From the NCBI GenBank assembly GCA_964019425.1, contig OZ025791.1:1278501-1342500 (forward strand): DNA of 64,000 bases, read 5' to 3'. Position numbers and translations under genes: made by a program. Position 1 is the stretch's first letter, and each line of letters begins with the position of its first letter. A model generated the notes under the pieces. That model had not been told where the DNA came from and made no database searches. It saw only the letters and a program-made list of their open reading frames with translations. The stretch comes from Flectonema sp. DT1601 (Eukaryota > Euglenozoa > Diplonemea > Diplonemida > Diplonemidae). Positions 53,301 to 62,813 of this stretch are shown piece after piece.

Positions 53301-54469
53301 TGGCCTCGCTGTATACAGATGCATCCTACTTCCAAGATAAAGAAAGTAACTACCATTGTGGTAATGCAGCAGTTTTAATCTTTGGAAAGAGATGCATCAA
53401 AGAAATACATCGTTACGACCCATCTCTGATGATTTATAATGCCGAGCAACAGGCTCTGTTATCAGCAGTGAATTTGATTGAAAAGTATTCGTCTTGCCTG
53501 CCAAGTGGGAGGATTAATATAATCACGGATAGTCAGTCAGCACTTCGAAGTCTTGAGCGTGGACATCTGAAGCAACATTCAGCGACTAATGCCGAATTAT
53601 TTAGGAGAATATCGCTGCTCCAGCGTCCGATCACCCTACAATTTGTCCCCTCACACTGTGGGATCATCGGAAATGAAATGGCCGATTCTCTCGCCAACAA
53701 AGCAGCGGCTTCTGCTATTCCCTTAACAGTGGTCAAGTTTGACTACAGGATGACCCAATGTTCAGTGAATAATAAAATCCGAAGAAACTGGTACGAGCAG
53801 CGCAGTACATCACATGTGCACTCTTTATCGACAATGGGCAGAGGTGCTCAACGCTTCCACCCGGATCTTAACCGTGAGGGAGAAATGCAAATCGCCCGCC
53901 TCAGGACTGGACACCATCCGCTTGTGAAGCAACCAAGAAAGGGATTATCAAACTGTCTCTTCTGTAATAAAAGAGATACAGATACTCACCATTTACTATC
54001 GAAATGTCCGGAGACTAAGATGTTTGTTCAAATTCACTTCCCACAGATGGTATTTAATGATCAAGATGAGGATGTGGGTCAACATCTACACAAGTTTTTT
54101 GCTACTGAAAACCAATTGGCTCTCATATCGCTCTTGAATGACCTCAGGAGCCTACACGACAGCTTCCCGTTACGTCGAGCGGTCCCTCGACAACGTCTTG
54201 TCAAATATTTGTCCGTTCATTCCACTGTTACCACACTTGATTCGAAGTGTAAGGAGGAAGTCAGAAAACTGATCTCAGAAGTTTATAACGCAAATGAAAT
54301 CGAAAAAGTCTACGACCATTTGTGGGACTTGGAGTTATACTGTTTCTTGAATTCGGATAAAAACAAAAACCAACATTTTAACTCATTCCTGGAGAAGATA
54401 AGGTCTTCTAAATTTACTCGGATCGATCCAGTGTGGTTCGATTCAAATAAATGGCTGCTGCCAACCTAG
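50345..54469 (+). CDS. LINE ORF2: endonuclease-RT-RNase H
   Basis: The frame is open from the codon after the ORF1 stop; the first ATG is only at 50462. APE-type endonuclease motifs: SWN (50453-50461, upstream of that ATG), LQETW, GDFNAHH and SDH. RT motifs: YRPISLTS, FFDISGAFDNVDH, GVPQGSILGP and LLYADDLTVF. RNase H: D in YTDASY, E in NAEQQALL, D in ITDSQSA and D in GNEMADSLANKAA. A C-terminal C..C........H..L..CP motif (LFCNKRDTDTHHLLSKCP) is typical of I/R1/Jockey-type LINEs. A 2A-like HPNPGP lies at 50423-50440, before the endonuclease. All catalytic residues look intact. Expression probably needs readthrough of the UAG. Confidence 0.88.
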   Translation, partial: QSIAPIPDNIFHETVTARINLLRSGIHPNPGPLRVLSWNMRAYKTSRSHLDAIIEAHDPDIIHLQETWLKADVTDDQLGITGYSLFRRDRCDSSKMGGGGLLSYFKKSLGTVQLEVGKHPSAVEVIHCSFSTSMGIFRTFNIYIPPKVCQLPSSMFLGDLAVGDFNAHHESWSRRIPKGCVSSGRIVNEWIINNGLAIEPLAPSIPAHGTTPDLLLHSPQFKCLRSLQIDAGQVNSDHTPIVADFNVTPLTVPVAIPAHRIWFKNSFTESHWSSFSAQLDSHCFRLKRIRSLNKLCDSFVRTIESVAIDTLPNKWHKESFRVKRKHRHLDPELILIDGCKKGFSWTYKKLRELKGESTVIETPQVNVGALKRRFFPDSSDNRPLLIPHTSKVDFSEPSCSPFTMAEAQAVFNSLKKSDGSGPDSISNNMIYHFGDMAKEVLLRIANWSFQRGTFPKCLKVAHVLPILKGSKKDPTDAASYRPISLTSVVAKFIESLVHFRLEHLLISKLDPKQSGFVPGRSAEENIAVMIEAAAEVKNNYEKCATMIFFDISGAFDNVDHHILMSRLTTLIPVPYVRWIGNFLSDRVAHLLHGHNRTGPISCKKGVPQGSILGPLLFRVYVNSLPDAITADLKLLYADDLTVFVSGSSVSDLESKANNAIGQVENWLADSAMSLSLNKTEFLAFGGRFSDRSICRLPRLYFPSTVDDIDLPRGSADFIRIHQDDGAAALLNFKTGPVYPLAINGNYLETRSQLSQRTPKGSFVLKAAIPLRRVSQSRYLGIIIDDDLSFTSQLAHLSNTLKRGIGLISIVSSFKIKTEVLRQTIYGLILSRAYYGLASYAPYIKQNSLKLIENTLRSLQLRLTGCSKSTSSTALSVESSIPPFKLHVAKVLALSYERFLRLPDDCPTRSLVHPEKSSSWKLYAEPHAKTYVTPNERSMLCLPHHQTPWGPPPDVIINSWADFRKSMDPCKNLLAALGKIKTLPKSVASLYTDASYFQDKESNYHCGNAAVLIFGKRCIKEIHRYDPSLMIYNAEQQALLSAVNLIEKYSSCLPSGRINIITDSQSALRSLERGHLKQHSATNAELFRRISLLQRPITLQFVPSHCGIIGNEMADSLANKAAASAIPLTVVKFDYRMTQCSVNNKIRRNWYEQRSTSHVHSLSTMGRGAQRFHPDLNREGEMQIARLRTGHHPLVKQPRKGLSNCLFCNKRDTDTHHLLSKCPETKMFVQIHFPQMVFNDQDEDVGQHLHKFFATENQLALISLLNDLRSLHDSFPLRRAVPRQRLVKYLSVHSTVTTLDSKCKEEVRKLISEVYNANEIEKVYDHLWDLELYCFLNSDKNKNQHFNSFLEKIRSSKFTRIDPVWFDSNKWLLPT

Positions 54470-54888
54470 CGTTAATTGTTAATGCTCTACGAGTGCTTTA
54501 GTATATTATCAGTGTAATTGTTCTATCCCGTTTTAATTTTGATGATTTTTATTTATTTATTATTAATTTTTTTTTTTGTTTATTTTATTTTATTTTATTT
54601 TATATTTTTTTTATTTTTTATTTTTTTTTAGTTCGATAGTTTAATAAGCTAGGCGAGGCGGAAAGCTGGAGATTGGTATTTATTAATCTTTCAGTCGATG
54701 CTACTTCAACAATCCATGCGAAATCTTCGGATATGGCTACGGATTGGGTCCTCTGTTACTGTGAGTTACCTAGCACTCATAATATACAGTAACGTTGGAT
54801 TAAATAACTAACTAACTAACTAACTAACTTATAGTAATCCTTTAACTCAACTCACGGCAGGTTTAGTTTGAACTTCAAATACATAAAA
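54470..54888 (+). other. LINE 3' region, tail, and aldolase leader
   Basis: T-rich LINE 3' untranslated sequence with (TTTTA)n, then (TAAC)n to about 54829. The remaining 59 bases carry the aldolase acceptor CTCACGGCAG (AG at 54859-54860) and a 28-base leader. Confidence 0.6.
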
Positions 54889-56140
54889 ATGACCGCCCGT
54901 TTAGAAGTTATGAAGCAGCACCTCACTCCTTACAGAGTTGTAGACACTCCGTACAGAGAGGAGATGATTGCCACTTGCAAGGCGATCACCCGTCCAGGAA
55001 AGGGACTTCTCGCAGCCGACGAGTCAGTCGGTAGCTGCGACAAGAGATTCAACCCAATCGGATTAGAGAACAACGCTGAGAACAGAAGAAGATACAGAGA
55101 CCTCATGTTAGGAGCTGAAGGACTTGAACAGTACATCAGCGGTGTGATCTTCCACGAGGAGACTCTTTACCAAAAGTCTGACAGTGGAGTCGTATTCCCA
55201 GAGCACCTTCGCAAGCTCGGAGTTATCCCGGGAATCAAAACTGACAAGGGAATGGTTGCATCCGGTTCAGGTGCACCAGGTGAACAATGTACTCAGGGAC
55301 TTGATGACTATGAGAAGAGATGCTCGAAATACTACTCTGCTGGAGCTCGTTTCTGCAAGTGGAGAAATACCTACAAGATCCAGAACGGAACTGTTTCTGA
55401 CTATTTGATTCACGCCAACGCTGAGACCCTCGCGAAGTACGCGCAGCTGTCACAGAGAGTTGGATTGGCTCCGATTGTTGAGCCTGAAGTTATGATTGAT
55501 GGTGACCATGATTTGGCTACCTGTCAGGCTATCACTGAGAAGGTTCAGGCTGCCGTAGTGAGTGCTCTTCACCGTCACGGGGTCATCTTCGAAGCGATGT
55601 TGTTGAAGCCTAACATGGTTGTCTACGGTGCTGATTCGGGTAAAACTGGAGTTCCTGTTGAGGTTGCTCGTGCGACCGTCACCACTCTTTCCCGTACCCT
55701 TCCAGCAGCAGTACCGGGAATTACCTTCTTGTCAGGTGGTCTTTCTGAGGGACAGGCATCGGCGTACCTTAACGCGATGAACCAGATCAGTGACATCGCG
55801 AGACCATGGGCACTCACATTCTCATATGCCAGAGCTCTTCAGTCATCAGCTCTTAAGGCGTGGAAGGGTAAGGACTCAAACAAGAAGGTTGCTCGTCAGG
55901 TATTCCTTCACAGAGCCAAGATGAACTCGAAGGCTAACCAGGTATGTTCTTCTTCTTTTTGCTAAAGTACTTCTTAATCATGTGGTGATTACGATTTTAG
56001 AGAACCTTATATTTTTGATAAATTCATTCACATCATTCTGATAACTACTTACTATAATTAAAAAACAGGGTGTTTACGATGCCAACGAGGACACAGCAGG
56101 TTCCCAAACGTCTCTCTACGTTAAGGGACACACTTATTAG
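54889..56140 (+). CDS. ALD: Fructose-bisphosphate aldolase class I, PTS2-bearing, copy 1
   Basis: Two exons: 54889-55941 and 56069-56140. The 127-base intron is GTATGT..AACAG, phase 0; the product is 374 aa. It cleaves fructose 1,6-bisphosphate to DHAP and glyceraldehyde 3-phosphate. Class I residues are present: Asp44 in AADES, Lys157 in CKWRN, Glu198/Glu200 in VEPEV, Schiff-base Lys240 in LLKPNMV, and the C-terminal Tyr. Residues 4-12 (RLEVMKQHL) fit the PTS2 consensus (R/K)(L/V/I)x5(H/Q)(L/A), as in kinetoplastid glycosomal aldolase, so import into a glycosome-like peroxisome is likely. The overall sequence is closest in feel to trypanosomatid aldolase. Exon 1 is identical to copy 2; the last 23 residues ([23 protein letters not shown] region) differ at five positions. 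Confidence 0.93.
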
Positions 56141-56678
56141 GAGATTCATTTTGTGCCAATAGCTTGCAATGAGCTGCTTTGGAAAGCATTTGAAAAAAAA
56201 GAAAAAAAGTAAAGTAAAGTAAAGTAAAATAAGTGCGTTACGTGCGTAAGTCTATTCTAGCTTATATTCCTCTCTCTATCCGATGAACACGTCTTGTGGC
56301 TCTTGGTGTTTTACTTTGCAAATATGACTGACCTCTCAGGGAGGATGCGATGCCCCCTGAGTGTTCACAATATAGTGCAAGTTCCCTCTTTTGTTCTGCT
56401 ATCTGTAGGGCTATTTGATTTTGTTGTGTTTTTCATATGGAAAAAAATAATCTCTTCTGTAATTCAGGTTCGTTGTAGTATGTGGGTATGTCTCCAATTG
56501 TGTTATATTGATAATAAGACTGGTTAAGTGTGATTAACATCTACTGACTCATCTTGAAGAAGGTGGGAAATGTTTTCAATGTGATCCTGAGCGAGGAATT
56601 GCGGAGACATTGCAATGACATGTTACGAAAGTTTTATAATTTATTCGGACATCAGATACTAACAAACCTATCGCAAAA
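56141..56678. other. Spacer between the aldolase copies
   Basis: No gene. TTTATTCGGACATCAG (AG at 56654-56655) is the likely acceptor for copy 2, giving a 23-base leader. The spacer does not resemble the upstream flank of copy 1. Confidence 0.5.
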
Positions 56679-57882
56679 ATGACCGCCCGTTTAGAAGTTA
56701 TGAAGCAGCACCTCACTCCTTACAGAGTTGTAGACACTCCGTACAGAGAGGAGATGATTGCCACTTGCAAGGCGATCACCCGTCCAGGAAAGGGACTTCT
56801 CGCAGCCGACGAGTCAGTCGGTAGCTGCGACAAGAGATTCAACCCAATCGGATTAGAGAACAACGCTGAGAACAGAAGAAGATACAGAGACCTCATGTTA
56901 GGAGCTGAAGGACTTGAACAGTACATCAGCGGTGTGATCTTCCACGAGGAGACTCTTTACCAAAAGTCTGACAGTGGAGTCGTATTCCCAGAGCACCTTC
57001 GCAAGCTCGGAGTTATCCCGGGAATCAAAACTGACAAGGGAATGGTTGCATCCGGTTCAGGTGCACCAGGTGAACAATGTACTCAGGGACTTGATGACTA
57101 TGAGAAGAGATGCTCGAAATACTACTCTGCTGGAGCTCGTTTCTGCAAGTGGAGAAATACCTACAAGATCCAGAACGGAACTGTTTCTGACTATTTGATT
57201 CACGCCAACGCTGAGACCCTCGCGAAGTACGCGCAGCTGTCACAGAGAGTTGGATTGGCTCCGATTGTTGAGCCTGAAGTTATGATTGATGGTGACCATG
57301 ATTTGGCTACCTGTCAGGCTATCACTGAGAAGGTTCAGGCTGCCGTAGTGAGTGCTCTTCACCGTCACGGGGTCATCTTCGAAGCGATGTTGTTGAAGCC
57401 TAACATGGTTGTCTACGGTGCTGATTCGGGTAAAACTGGAGTTCCTGTTGAGGTTGCTCGTGCGACCGTCACCACTCTTTCCCGTACCCTTCCAGCAGCA
57501 GTACCGGGAATTACCTTCTTGTCAGGTGGTCTTTCTGAGGGACAGGCATCGGCGTACCTTAACGCGATGAACCAGATCAGTGACATCGCGAGACCATGGG
57601 CACTCACATTCTCATATGCCAGAGCTCTTCAGTCATCAGCTCTTAAGGCGTGGAAGGGTAAGGACTCAAACAAGAAGGTTGCTCGTCAGGTATTCCTTCA
57701 CAGAGCCAAGATGAACTCGAAGGCTAACCAGGTATGTGTATTTAGTTTAAATAATTATTCTATTGAGAGAGTACTGATAAGTCTTACGAAGTAAATAATA
57801 ACCACCGCAGGGTATCTACGATGCCAACGAGGACACTAAGGGTTCGGAGGAATCGCTTTACGTTAAGGGACACACTTACTAG
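56679..57882 (+). CDS. ALD: Fructose-bisphosphate aldolase class I, PTS2-bearing, copy 2
   Basis: Two exons: 56679-57731 and 57811-57882. The 79-base intron is GTATGT..CGCAG, phase 0, at the same position as in copy 1; the product is 374 aa. Exon 1 appears identical in nucleotides to copy 1 across 1053 bases, beginning five bases before the ATG and stopping just inside the 5' splice site. Intron and second exon are diverged (TKGSEES in place of TAGSQTS, I in place of V). Catalytic residues and the PTS2 are therefore the same. Two glycosomal isozymes differing only in the mobile C-terminal tail would result, a part that in class I aldolases influences turnover. Confidence 0.93.
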
Positions 57883-58702
57883 GTTAACACTGTTTAGTGC
57901 GTGTAAATTACTTTACTCTCTAATTATTAAGTTATAAAAAAGAAATTGGATAACAAAAACCACCATGAAAAAAAAAAAAAAAACCAAGCCAGGGAAATAG
58001 TTGATATTATACAACGTGCAACAGTCTTTTTTTTAAAAATATTTCTTGTTACACGCTTGATGGCAGCCCACGCATAGTTTCTGTTCGTTCCCCGCCCTTT
58101 TTTCTTCTTCTTAATTATTTTCGGTTCTTCGGTATTCTCCTTCTCAGGTGGAGTAGTGAAGAAGAGCATAAACATGTGTACAACTTAAACAGGAAGCGTG
58201 AGGCTGAGAAAGACTGTCAAAAAACCAATACCGTACGCGAACAAAAAAAAATTTCGGGGGTTTTCTAAAAGGTGGGATGTAGGAAAAAAAACAAACAAAA
58301 AGAACGTTTTTTGCTCAAACAGTTAACCCCTCCTCCCCTCTTCCCTAAAAATTGTTTTCTCGGCTACAAAACCCCTGGAGAAAAAAAAAAAAAAAAAAAA
58401 AAAAAAAAAGCACTTGGTGAAAGATAAAAATAAAAAGAAAAAAATAAAAAGAAAGCGGATTCTACTTCCAAATGGAATTGACGTAAGAGTGAATCTAGCT
58501 ACATAAAAATCCCGTCCTGACGTGTTGAGCAGGTCAGGTGGGATTATTCAAGTCGTTGCGTGTTACGTGATATTGTCGTATCATTCATTTTGAAATTTAT
58601 TTCTATTTTCAATTCCTCAACATGTAGGACTGTCTGTTCCCTTTGTGTCTTTTTCAATTAGACTTTCAGCACATTATTAAAATCACTTTCTACCTTCGTC
58701 AG
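57883..58702. other. Intergenic region
   Basis: No gene. Contains A29 at 58381-58409. Several acceptor-like sites precede the next ATG, including CAATTAG, GACTTTCAG and CTTCGTCAG; the last is directly joined to the ATG. Confidence 0.5.
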
Positions 58703-60511
58703 ATGTCGAAGAAAATTGAGAAAGCGTTGTCTTGGGTAACGTTATGGATTCCACCAGACAAATGGGACGTGAAACAAACCAAATGCGAGAGCTCAGAATG
58801 GTTTAGTGCTGGAGTACTAGCGGGTTCGGCTTGGTTTTTAGTCTTTTTGAACTTCGGGTTCTCGTGCGTCTTAGAGTTGCTGGCGGGTTTTTATCCCATG
58901 TTTTTAGAAATGGCACCTGTTGGAAATGGGGCCATATTCGGCTTAACAGCGGTTGCGTTTTCCGCTGCGTTTGCTGCTTTCGTACATCATCTAACCCATA
59001 TAACACTCGAGGTTGGTTGCGCAGTTTACACCACTTTTCTTGCCTGCATAGTTTCCCATTTGAATCTGTTGTTTTACGTGATTGCTGTTGTGTTAATTTG
59101 CTGCTACACAATTGCGTTCCTGACACAAGGACTTATCGGTCAGGTACTGTTTGCCTTAAAACAAGAAAAGACAATTTGTATTGTTGATGAATATTGTAGA
59201 ATATTAGCACCATCTACTTGTGGAACTGATCCTCTCTCTCTTGAGGGTGAGGTATTTACCTCAAGCTTACTGGGTGTTGGTTGTGATGAGATTGGATCAT
59301 TTACTTGTTACACTGACTGTGACACTGCTTCTTCTTATTTATCAACACCTATTGAAGTGAATGAGATTCCTCTGATATTAACTTCCATATATATACTCAT
59401 TGGATGGCTGGCTGCTCTCTATTTCAAGTTTCACTTTAGCAAATTTTCAAAAAGATTCGATGAAAAAAAAGGCACATTCCTTTTCACGATTTTCTGTTTT
59501 CTCCTTCCAATGTTTTTACTGACAGTAACGAGTATGTATGTCTACAGCAATACTGGTTTTTCGAATGAAAAATGCGGAGCCGTGAAACGGGTTGAGACAA
59601 CCTCAAACAAATGTGTTGGAGGTCACAAAAACAATCAGCTATCTCAACTCGTGTACTTGATACAGGTCCCACAGAGTATCTTTAATCAAACGAAAAGAAA
59701 ATACACTTTAGCACAGACTGACTGCAGACAAGATACAACATTAACTGACAGAATTAGAAACGGTTGTTATATTTCTTCAAGTGGATCTGAAATCAAATTA
59801 AGTCAACTTCTTGATTCGGGAGTAGAGTTTGGAATATTTTATTACTCTTTCTGCATTTGTGTTTATTTATTTGCGCAGTTTCTTTGGGCTCGTGAAGATG
59901 CCCCAGAAGACACTTCTGCCGAGGATATGATTATCATCAATGAACCTTCCTCGGAATCATGTGGACCTCCCTTGGAGTCATATGAGCCTCCTCTTTCAGA
60001 TTCATTTGATCAGGTGGGAGTACCTCCAGTATGTGTTCCACCATCAGAGTCCTCGGTGCCTTCTGGTCGGTTGAGTGATTCGATTTCTCATATGCCGGGG
60101 TTGGTGATCCAACCCCATCACATGGGTAGGGCATCTGAACCGCCACCTTTGAATCCATTTCGTCTCCAACGTGAAGGAATGCATCCATTATGTGTTCCAC
60201 CATCAGAGTCCCCAGTGTCATCTGGTGTGTTGCAACCTCCGTACCCGATATCGAATTCATCCTTTAACGAAGGTCTTTATCCAACAAGTCACATGGGTAG
60301 GTCATTAGGACTATCAACTCATCACGTGGAGTTAGCTCCCAGTAGAAGTTCTTCGTTTAACAATCCATCGCTGAGTCAATCTGTGGATTCTCTACACCTC
60401 CAGCAGCCGTATGATGAGAATCCTCTTCCAAGAGTTTCGGATTACCCAGAGTTAGCTCCTCCTGTTCGGAGAGTTCGAGAGTTTTCATTTCGTAATCCTC
60501 CTCATTGTTAG
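58703..60511 (+). CDS. Multi-pass membrane protein with Pro/Ser-rich tail
   Basis: The product is 602 aa. The frame extends back to a TTG at 58643, but ATG 58703 is the first start. About seven hydrophobic segments: two or three between residues 33 and 75, two at about 78-130, one at about 223-246, one near 265-285 and one at about 382-402. A Cys-rich luminal or extracellular loop (about 165-225) separates the first group from the rest, and a second Cys-bearing loop follows. The last 180 residues are a Pro/Ser-rich, probably cytoplasmic tail with a repeated segment: VCVPPSESSVPSG and LCVPPSESPVSSG, each followed later by HMGR. No family is recognised. Confidence 0.7.
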   Translation: MSKKIEKALSWVTLWIPPDKWDVKQTKCESSEWFSAGVLAGSAWFLVFLNFGFSCVLELLAGFYPMFLEMAPVGNGAIFGLTAVAFSAAFAAFVHHLTHITLEVGCAVYTTFLACIVSHLNLLFYVIAVVLICCYTIAFLTQGLIGQVLFALKQEKTICIVDEYCRILAPSTCGTDPLSLEGEVFTSSLLGVGCDEIGSFTCYTDCDTASSYLSTPIEVNEIPLILTSIYILIGWLAALYFKFHFSKFSKRFDEKKGTFLFTIFCFLLPMFLLTVTSMYVYSNTGFSNEKCGAVKRVETTSNKCVGGHKNNQLSQLVYLIQVPQSIFNQTKRKYTLAQTDCRQDTTLTDRIRNGCYISSSGSEIKLSQLLDSGVEFGIFYYSFCICVYLFAQFLWAREDAPEDTSAEDMIIINEPSSESCGPPLESYEPPLSDSFDQVGVPPVCVPPSESSVPSGRLSDSISHMPGLVIQPHHMGRASEPPPLNPFRLQREGMHPLCVPPSESPVSSGVLQPPYPISNSSFNEGLYPTSHMGRSLGLSTHHVELAPSRSSSFNNPSLSQSVDSLHLQQPYDENPLPRVSDYPELAPPVRRVREFSFRNPPHC

Positions 60512-60879
60512 TAACGATCAGTTAGTGTTGTTAATTCTTCATTGAAGGAATCATCTTTAGAAAGAGAAAATATACGAAGACCTCGTTCACTTTCTCAGTT
60601 ATTGATTTAGTTGTCAACATCTACACAGTAAGTACTTTGGTATTGAATAAGAGTTCAATCCTGGAGGGTCATCATTGATGATCAGCTCAAGTCTTTTGTG
60701 ACTTCTTTTTTTGCACAACCAAAACTATTTAAACGGTTTTCGATGTGGTAAAAAAAAGACATGCTAAGTCTGAAACTTTTTCTGCCTTAGCGCTGGTTCG
60801 TATTTTTTGATTGACTTTCGTTGCGAAAAAACAAATTGAATAATTGCTTTTCTTTTCCCTCTTTATTTTAAAAGCTATT

Positions 60880-60919
<40 letters not shown>

Positions 60920-62019
60920 CCCTATTATTGTAAATTTTATTTTTCTTACTCACAATGTAATATTTACTTAACTTCGGATTTTAACTATTTTTCACAAAAA
61001 GAATTATGTGAAAAGTCAAAAGAATGATCAAAATATCCATCACACCGAGTAGTAGATATCTGTTTGTTTCATTCTTTGTGATGTTTTAAATCAGTGAGGC
61101 GCTAATACGTGGATCGTCTCTCTTTACTGTAGAGACCACTTCAGTGAGTTGCCTCGAAAAGGTTTCTTGCTAATACATAGATCAGGTCTAAAATAACTAT
61201 TTTCCCTTTTGTGTACATGCATGATGTTGTTCTGTACGAGAGGTTGTATCTGTACCTGCGCCAATCTTATTTAGTTTGGTTTAGTTTTTTTTTCTTTTTT
61301 TCTTTTTTTCTTTTTTTTTTTTTGTCATTCTTTGTTTGCCAAAAACAAAATTACTGTTTCGATTTAGTGGGTACCACCTGGTTTTGTTTGTGCGCAACCA
61401 GAAACAACGTCTATAAAGTAAAGGCGATAACCTTACGCTGCCACAATTCTCTCTTCGCTCGTAAAACATGTATTCGAGATGGAAAAAAAAAATGTGACAG
61501 ATATAATTGTACAGCTGCCATCACCACACACACGTGGGGGTGCTCTTTTTATTGAAGCGTGAGAATTATTTAGTGAAGTGTCGATTCTTTCTTGGGATCC
61601 AGTCCCTGGTTTCCTTTCCTCTTTTTTTTCTCTGAACAGCAGTTTTTTTTCTTTTTGTTTTCCCATCTCGTATCGGTACTCATCGAGTCAAAAGCGTCGT
61701 TTAGCTCAATTCCGGCCAAGGTCATTTTATTATGGTCTGGCGCAGTTATGATTAAACTGACTGTCTTCTTGATCTTTTTGTTTTCATTTCTTGCTGAATG
61801 ATATGGCTATGTGCTGCCCAATTCTTGTGGTACTTTTATAAAGCTTTCGGTAAGCCCACAGTACAATTATAATGCTTTGGACAACTGGGTGAACGATCCT
61901 CGGTGGGTTTCTATTGTCTTTCGTGGTATGTGGGCATATGGCAGATATAGTCGTATTACAAAGAAAGATGTTGTGTATGGAAGAAAGGGGTTTTTTATTT
62001 ATCCAAGTCCCCCCTCACA

Positions 62020-62110
62020 TCTAGAACTAATGTTAAATTATCGTTATGTTGTTTATGATACAAATGCACTTGTATTTTTACGTACAAAATCGAACGGTTA
62101 ACTCCCCCTT
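62020..62110 (+). repeat. Dispersed 80-bp repeat, copy 2
   Basis: Same orientation as the block at about 47600-47690, with few substitutions and one extra T in the ATTTTTACGTACAAA part. Confidence 0.75.
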
Positions 62111-62813
62111 TTGTTTACATTAAGTTAAACCCCCACATCAAATTACCCCACTCCGAAGGTATAATTATCCTTTTTATGTTTTCTTTGATTAACAACTACA
62201 AATGTCTTTTTCAGTCAAGTACTTAATATTAATTTGTTATTAGTACCTAAAGTGTTATTGTTGTTAAGGTTTCACTCCCACTCTCGGATCATTTCTCTTT
62301 TATTTTCTTTAGTTGTTTTCAACCTGTTAGCCTCTGGGTAAGGTGGGAGCTGAAGTCGATCATTTCTAGCGGAAGCTGTGAAACTACAATCTTCGCGATT
62401 GGATCCTTACTGATGCGGGCTACCCAGACCCCTCGTAGTCATCAGTTCTGTATTTTGATAACTAACTATTGCAAACTTATATTATGATCGCTCTAGTTGA
62501 TAAAAATAGTTCTTCAAAGGTTGTTTAAATTGAAACTAAATAATTTTTTTTTAATTTTTTAAAAACCTTTATTGTAGTCGTAACAAAACGTGCGATATTT
62601 TTGTTTTGTTTTTACTTTTTCCGTATAATAATATTTTCTACATTCCGTACAATTATTTTCTTAAACACGTTTTTTTTTATTAAAAGCCCTTTAATTTCCC
62701 CTTTGTTTTGCCCCCTTTAAAGGGGTACAAGTATGAACACGTTTTTTTTTTTTTTTTTTCCACCGGAAGAAATACAACTTCGTTAAGCAAAATCAAATTT
62801 ATGCTGACCCGTC

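Larger units (their letters stand above)
48635..54829 (+). mobile_element. Apparently intact LINE (I/Ingi-type, RNase H-bearing)
   Basis: Two long ORFs in one frame (48635-50344 and 50345-54469) are separated by a single TAG, followed by a T-rich 3' region and a (TAAC)n tail at about 54795-54829. Endonuclease, RT, RNase H and a C-terminal Cys-His motif are all present, which points to the I supergroup (I, Ingi, R1 and relatives). Tandem short-repeat tails are usual there. I could not define the 5' end or target-site duplications. No damage is visible in either ORF, so the copy is probably young. Its tail ends about 30 bases before the splice acceptor of the first aldolase gene. Confidence 0.85.

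Noticed and set aside
61811-62101. 96-aa frame
   Set aside because: Its last third is the dispersed 80-bp repeat and no motif or start context supports it.
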